From contig CP009910.1 of the NCBI GenBank assembly GCA_000808095.1, positions 1-64,000 of the forward strand: a DNA stretch of 64,000 bases, given 5' to 3'. The notes below the pieces were generated by a model. That model was not told the origin of the DNA. It did no database searches and saw only the letters and a list, made by a program, of their open reading frames with translations. The translations under genes were made by a program, and so were the position numbers. The stretch comes from Borreliella chilensis (GTDB taxonomy: Bacteria > Spirochaetota > Spirochaetia > Borreliales > Borreliaceae). Shown piece by piece: positions 59,661-64,000 of this stretch. Positions within the stretch are counted from its first letter, which is position 1. Each line of letters starts with the position of its first letter.

Positions 59661-60347
59661 TTATTTTATTTTCCCAAAAAGCTTCCACTCCTCATTGCCC
59701 AATAATGAAAAATAAATATTACCAATCTTGGACTTGGGAATAGCATAAAGCTTATTTTCATCAATATCTTTGAAAACCAAAAATTCTTTAAGCTCTGTAT
59801 CAAAAAGATCAAGCTTTCTGTCTTTTCCATCAAACTTTAATCGCCAATCACCTTTTAATGTTTTGTAAAAAAAGATCTTCTCATCAATAGTATTAATTTC
59901 ATAGTTTTTTTGATTTTTGGAAACACCAGTTGATTTTATAGACCCCATAACATAACTCAAAAAATCCTTATCAAATTGAACACTACTTAAAATAGACCCC
60001 ACATAAGCTGCCTTTATTTGTTCATTCTTAGAGTCAACAAAAAAAATGGTTGGACTTCTTTGCAGATTAATTTTATTAAAAATTTCATTATCCTTATCAA
60101 TAACTAAAAAAACATTTTTTCTAGCAACAGAATGAAGAACTTTGTCATTTTTAAAGGAATTTAAAAAATTTTTTATTAGATTTTCTTTAATATCTCTTCC
60201 TACTAAAATTAAAACGTTTTTATCCAATTTTTGAGCTTTTTCAATTGCAATTTTGTAAGAACTCTCAAAAATAATACTTTCTGGCAGAGAAAACAAATCT
60301 GCAAATCCTTGATTTAAAATCATTAAAAATGCAATTATAAATCTCAT
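59661..60347 (-). CDS. Exported thioredoxin-fold protein lacking CxxC
   Basis: A 228-residue protein with a signal peptide (MRFIIAFLMILNQGFA). Residues about 30-125 follow the thioredoxin-7/DUF255-like pattern: YKIAIEKAQKLDKNVLILVG, KVLHSVARKNVFLVIDKD, and the cis-Pro loop LQRSPTIFFVDSKNEQIKAAYVG. The position expected for CxxC reads GRDIKENL, so no redox pair exists. The remaining 100 residues are a beta-rich tail (DWRLKFDGKDRKLDL). It overlaps the peptidase gene upstream by 4 bases. The function is unknown. Confidence 0.75.
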   Translation of the reverse strand: MRFIIAFLMILNQGFADLFSLPESIIFESSYKIAIEKAQKLDKNVLILVGRDIKENLIKNFLNSFKNDKVLHSVARKNVFLVIDKDNEIFNKINLQRSPTIFFVDSKNEQIKAAYVGSILSSVQFDKDFLSYVMGSIKSTGVSKNQKNYEINTIDEKIFFYKTLKGDWRLKFDGKDRKLDLFDTELKEFLVFKDIDENKLYAIPKSKIGNIYFSLLGNEEWKLFGKIK

Positions 60348-62119
60348 ATTTTACTTGTTAGTTTTGCTAAAAATTTCAACTCCTCATCATCAAAGTACTC
60401 TTTTAAAGTTAAAAACACATACTCATGATAACTATTGACATAATTTATCTCCTCTTCTGAAAGCATTTCTTTTACTATCAATTCTTTTTCAAATGGAACA
60501 AGGGTTAAATTCTCAAACTCTAAAAAAACCCCAAAGTCATTTGTAAAAGCTGGCCTTACAAAAACCAAATTCTCAATCCTTATACCGTGGCTAAATGTTC
60601 GATAAAGACCAGGTTCAATTGAAACAACCTCAGATCCTTTAAAAGGATAGTTAGAATTAGAACTAATCGAAACTGGAAGCTCATGAACATTAAGGAAAAA
60701 CCCAACACCATGCCCAGTTCCGTGAATAAAATTCAATTCATTTTTTAAAAGCGGAAATCTACAAATCCCATCAAGAAAAGCGCCCGACGATCCATATGGA
60801 AACTTTAAAGAAGCAAGACTAATAAAAGCTTTAAGCACTAAAGTATAGTCATGCTTTTCTTCAGTAGAAGCATTTCCTATCAAAAAAACTCTTGTAACGT
60901 CTGTCGTTCCAAGACCAAAATAAGAACCTCCAGAATCAATCAAAAGTAGACCGTTGGTATTTATTTTCTTGCCTTTTTTAGGCTTATAATGAGGGAGAGC
61001 CCCATTTTCTTTAAAACCAACTATTGAGTCAAAACTAGAACTAAAAAAATCTTTATTCAATTTTCTAAAATGCAAAAGCATGTCAGCAATGTCTATTTCG
61101 TCTAATTCTGCCAATTCAACTTTGCTTAAACTTCTAAACTTATGTAAAAATTTAATCAAACTAATAGCATCAATAACATGCGCTTCTTTAATCTTAAGAA
61201 GTTCGTAATCGGTTTTTAATGCCTTAAGATTGCCTATAATACTCTCACCAAAAATGATATTTTCTTCACCAATAACTTTTAAAACCCTAATATTAGTATA
61301 AAACGAAACAAAAAACTTACCTTCATGCTTTATTTGATTTAAAAAGTAATAAAAATTATTGTAAGACTCTATTTCAAAATCTTCCATTTCTAGCACTTCT
61401 TTAACACTAGAATCAAGTTTTTTTTCATCAACAAAAAGAACATTTTTGCGATCTTTATTCCTAGAGATTAAAAGAAATGAATAAAACAGCGCTGACTTTT
61501 CAACATCTGTTCCTCTTAAATTCAAAACCCAAGCAACCTCATCAAGAGCAGTAATAACATAAAAGTCTGCCAAATGCTTTTCTAAACTTATACAAATAGA
61601 TCTAATTTTATCAGCTCTTTTATTATTCTTCTCAACATCAATCAATTCAACTATATAATTAAACTCAAGCTGAGGCCTAGACTTCCAAATTAAATCAATT
61701 AGGTCTTGATTGAAAACTTTAATATAAGTATTCTTACATCTCTCAGCTAACTCTTTATAAAATTTTATACTAATCTCATCAGAATAAATTCCAAGCTTTA
61801 ATTCTTGAAGATTTAAATTTATATATGTAAAAATATCTGGAAATCCTTTTACTCCAAGTTTTATTAATTCAACTTCAGTTCCCTTAAGTTCCTGATCAGC
61901 TTGCAAAAAATACCTACCATCTGTGAAAAGAACAGCCTTAGATAATGTTACAATCACTGTGCCAAAGCTACCTGAAAAGCCTGTAATAAACTTGCGGGTA
62001 TTATACCTTTCATGAGAATATTCACTAAAATGGGGATCATAACCTGCTACTAAATAAGCACCAATCCCGTTATCTCTCATATAATCTCTAAGCAAAGTTA
62101 TTCTTCTATTAATATCCAA
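60344..62119 (-). CDS. pepP: Xaa-Pro aminopeptidase (M24B)
   Basis: Releases N-terminal residues ahead of proline. The pita-bread catalytic domain shows all five metal ligands: two Asp in LLIDSGGSYFGLGTTDVTRVF, His in GTGHGVGFFLNVHELP, Glu in VSIEPGLY and Glu in GIRIENLVFV. The protein is 591 residues, i.e. the long three-domain form with two creatinase-type N-terminal domains, as in eukaryotic APP1. The ribosome-binding site is AAGGGGAA. It is divergent from the HAD gene. Confidence 0.92.
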   Translation of the reverse strand: MDINRRITLLRDYMRDNGIGAYLVAGYDPHFSEYSHERYNTRKFITGFSGSFGTVIVTLSKAVLFTDGRYFLQADQELKGTEVELIKLGVKGFPDIFTYINLNLQELKLGIYSDEISIKFYKELAERCKNTYIKVFNQDLIDLIWKSRPQLEFNYIVELIDVEKNNKRADKIRSICISLEKHLADFYVITALDEVAWVLNLRGTDVEKSALFYSFLLISRNKDRKNVLFVDEKKLDSSVKEVLEMEDFEIESYNNFYYFLNQIKHEGKFFVSFYTNIRVLKVIGEENIIFGESIIGNLKALKTDYELLKIKEAHVIDAISLIKFLHKFRSLSKVELAELDEIDIADMLLHFRKLNKDFFSSSFDSIVGFKENGALPHYKPKKGKKINTNGLLLIDSGGSYFGLGTTDVTRVFLIGNASTEEKHDYTLVLKAFISLASLKFPYGSSGAFLDGICRFPLLKNELNFIHGTGHGVGFFLNVHELPVSISSNSNYPFKGSEVVSIEPGLYRTFSHGIRIENLVFVRPAFTNDFGVFLEFENLTLVPFEKELIVKEMLSEEEINYVNSYHEYVFLTLKEYFDDEELKFLAKLTSKI

Positions 62120-62191
62120 AAAATTCCCCTTTATCCAACCCTACTAATACTAGTATACCAAATAATTTCAATTTAAAAAAAATTTTTTATT

Positions 62192-62200
62192 TGATATAAT
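62192..62200 (+). promoter_or_regulatory. Promoter of the HAD/M29 pair
   Basis: TG-A-TATAAT (TATAAT 62195-62200) is an extended -10, with a weak TTTAAA at the -35 (62172-62177, 17-base spacing). The start would be near 62207, giving a 26-base leader with AAGGA at 62222-62226. Confidence 0.5.
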
Positions 62201-62232
62201 TTAGCTTAAAATTAACTCCTAAAGGATAAGGT

Positions 62233-63126
62233 ATGAAAAATATTAAAGCAGTCGCCTCTGATCTTGATGGCACTCTTTTACTTTCAAAAAGCTATATTGG
62301 AGCCTTTACAGAACTTGTAATTAAAAAACTAATAAAAGAAAAAAAGAAATTCATAATAGCAACAGGAAGGAGCAAGAATGAAATAACTCAACTTACAAAA
62401 AAAATAGATCAGCTGCAAGTTTCATTTTTCATTACGTTAAACGGAGCAAAAGTTTACGACCAAGAGTGGAAATTAATAAAAAGCCATAATTTATCTCCTG
62501 AGGTTGTAAAAAAAATTTTAAATTTAAGGGACGAAAAATATACTCACATACCTCATTTTTTACATAAAGCAGATCAACACGACGACCAATTAAATATTGA
62601 CATCAAAACCAAAATTGCAATTGACAAATGTCAAAAATCTACAAGAAAATCTAATAGCTACTTAAGACATGAAATAGTTAGCCCAATTAATAAAATTCAA
62701 GAAATTAAAGACTTTAGCAAGCTTAAAAATTTTGAAAATGTTGCAAAAATAATATTATTTGGCAGAGAAGAAAATTTAATAGAATATGAAGCAATGATCT
62801 TAGATAAAAATAAAGGAGAAATAAATGCATATCTTTCTACTCCAAATTCATTAGAAATAGTAGATCATAAAGTATCAAAAGGAAATGCATTAAAAGAAGT
62901 TCTAAAAAGTATTAATATTGATTTAAGCGAAACCATGGCTTTCGGCGATGGATTTAATGATACTGACATGCTAGAAAATGTAAAAAAGGGATTACTAATG
63001 GGAAATGCAAATTATAGATTAAAGGTAATGCTACCTTACTTAGAAGTAATAGGAACAAACGATGAAGAAGCTGTTGCAAATTACATTAATGAAAATGTTT
63101 TAGAAGAACCTATCCAGGAGGAATAA
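62233..63126 (+). CDS. HAD phosphatase, Cof type (HAD-IIB)
   Basis: A 297-residue sugar-phosphate-type phosphatase. Motif I is SDLDGTLLLSKS (nucleophile near residue 10), motif II the Thr of IIATGRSKNE, motif III the Lys of DHKVSKGNAL, and motif IV FGDGFNDTDMLE near 237. The alpha/beta cap between II and III places it in the Cof subfamily. The substrate is not identifiable. It ends at the base before the M29 peptidase start, so both are one unit. Confidence 0.9.
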   Translation: MKNIKAVASDLDGTLLLSKSYIGAFTELVIKKLIKEKKKFIIATGRSKNEITQLTKKIDQLQVSFFITLNGAKVYDQEWKLIKSHNLSPEVVKKILNLRDEKYTHIPHFLHKADQHDDQLNIDIKTKIAIDKCQKSTRKSNSYLRHEIVSPINKIQEIKDFSKLKNFENVAKIILFGREENLIEYEAMILDKNKGEINAYLSTPNSLEIVDHKVSKGNALKEVLKSINIDLSETMAFGDGFNDTDMLENVKKGLLMGNANYRLKVMLPYLEVIGTNDEEAVANYINENVLEEPIQEE

Positions 63127-64000
63127 ATGGAGCAAGATTTAATAAAATACGCAGAACTTATAATTTTAAAAGGAATTAATTTACAAAAAAATCAATGTGT
63201 TTTAATTCAAGGCTCAATTGAAAATTACAATTTTTTAAAAATATTAGCAAAAAAAGCTTATGAGCATGGGGCCAAATATGTAAAGCTAAATATTAAAGAC
63301 ATTGATATTTTAAAATCAAGATTAAAATTCTCAGAAGAGAAAAGCTTGGAATTTATTCCAAATGCCGAAAAGAATTTTTTAGAAGAAATGATTCAAGACA
63401 AATGGGCGAGAATAAACGTAGATGATACAGAAAATCTTGAAGCTCTAAAAGAAAACATCAGTAAAAAAATGTCAATTTATCAAAAAGCCTTAAATCTAGC
63501 AAGCAAAAACTTATCGCAAGCAATAATGAGCAACGAAATAGCTTGGTGTGTTGTTTGTGCTCCAGGTCCAAAATGGGCTTCTAAAGTTTTAAATAAAAAA
63601 GAAGACAATAAAACTTTAGAAGAATTTTTCAAAATCCAAAAGAAAATAATGCTACTTGATACAGAAAATCCAATAAAAGAATGGGAATCCCATGGGGAAA
63701 AACTCCACAAAAGATGCAAAGCATTAAATGAGCTTAATCTAGAAAAGGTGATTTTTAAAAATGAAAAAACAAACTTGGAAGTGTATCTACTTGAAACCTC
63801 TCTATGGACAGGTGGAAGCGAAAAAATCAAAGGAACAGAAATAGAATTCAATGCTAATATGCCAACAGAAGAAGTTTTTACAACTCCAAACTATAAAAAA
63901 ACACAAGGCATTGTGTATGCCACCCGTCCTGTGATGGTACTCGGAACACTAATATCTGGAATATGGTTAAAATTCGAAAACGGAAAAGTCGTTGACTTTG
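63127..64000 (+). CDS. Aminopeptidase, M29 family (3' end outside window)
   Basis: Partial gene: 291 codons are present and the frame is still open at the window edge. The product starts MEQDLIKYAELIILKGINLQ, as in M29 (AmpS/AmpT) metallopeptidases. It has PTEEVFTTPNYKKTQG near residue 245, where the first Glu after Pro-Thr is a metal ligand; the later His and Asp ligands would lie beyond 64000. The full family length is about 410 residues. It abuts the HAD gene with no gap, preceded by an AGGAGG-like sequence. Confidence 0.9.
   Translation, partial: MEQDLIKYAELIILKGINLQKNQCVLIQGSIENYNFLKILAKKAYEHGAKYVKLNIKDIDILKSRLKFSEEKSLEFIPNAEKNFLEEMIQDKWARINVDDTENLEALKENISKKMSIYQKALNLASKNLSQAIMSNEIAWCVVCAPGPKWASKVLNKKEDNKTLEEFFKIQKKIMLLDTENPIKEWESHGEKLHKRCKALNELNLEKVIFKNEKTNLEVYLLETSLWTGGSEKIKGTEIEFNANMPTEEVFTTPNYKKTQGIVYATRPVMVLGTLISGIWLKFENGKVVDF

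Overview
The window is a strongly AT-rich, gene-dense stretch of a spirochete chromosome. Gene content and order match the left end of the Lyme-disease Borrelia (Borreliella burgdorferi sensu lato) linear chromosome, about BB0001 to BB0069. Markers are the P13 outer-membrane protein gene beside parC/parE, the PUR-domain protein BpuR, tmRNA with the tag AKNNNFTSSNLVMAA, the short SMC protein, cdaA-ybbR, and the gap-pgk-tpiA cluster. I recognised these by sequence and from remembered gene order; no search was run. I see no phage, insertion sequence, CRISPR array or plasmid-type gene.

Layout. 1-5.2 kb: a small hypothetical gene near the probable chromosome end, a secreted GH3 glycosidase, a divergent UDPGP-family uridylyltransferase and a phosphoglucomutase (probably Glc-1-P to UDP-sugar). 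5.2-8.3 kb: trpS, an AI-2E family permease and a HAD phosphatase. 8.4-14.7 kb, plus strand: a tight cluster cdaA, cdaR/ybbR, acpS, a DUF2225 gene, truA, a UDG-like remnant and priA. 14.7-24.7 kb: mostly minus strand, with udk, a rhodanese-like protein, an RluA-family synthase, PPi-dependent phosphofructokinase, queA-ruvB-ruvA, yebC-folD, and YitT on plus. 24.8-31.2 kb is the envelope section: a predicted outer-membrane barrel, a BAM accessory lipoprotein, two signal peptidase I paralogues, a PEGA/FGE-like membrane protein, smpB and P13. 31.3-38.8 kb: parC-parE-plsC and two envelope proteins. 38.9-45.5 kb: cheR, phoU, smc, rnhB, bpuR. 45.6-46.2 kb: tRNA-Gly and tmRNA, divergent from each other's neighbours. 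46.3-49.6 kb: two tandem YhhQ-type transporters, a TrmH-type methylase, ung, secG. 49.6-52.6 kb: glycolytic tpiA, pgk, gap. 52.6-64 kb: a TPR protein, CorC, YbeY, TrxA, RsmE, a PASTA protein, fmt-def, a thioredoxin-like protein and three peptidase/HAD genes, the last cut by the window end.

How the parts fit. Glycolysis (pfp, gap, pgk, tpiA), translation quality control (ssrA with smpB, def, fmt, RNA modification enzymes), DNA repair and topology (ruvAB, priA, parCE, ung, smc, rnhB) and envelope biogenesis (signal peptidases, BAM lipoprotein, SecG, SurA/PpiD-like chaperone, plsC) dominate. The less ordinary signals are catalytically eroded family members (UDG-like, rhodanese-like, signal peptidase, thioredoxin-like, FGE-like), a truncated beta-propeller remnant, a hingeless SMC, a group of promoters placed so that transcripts should start at the start codon, a long intergenic hairpin after ung, a pentanucleotide repeat before pfp, tandem 39-bp repeats between parC and P13, and G-tracts inside core genes. 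I found no clear multi-gene system that looks wholly undescribed.
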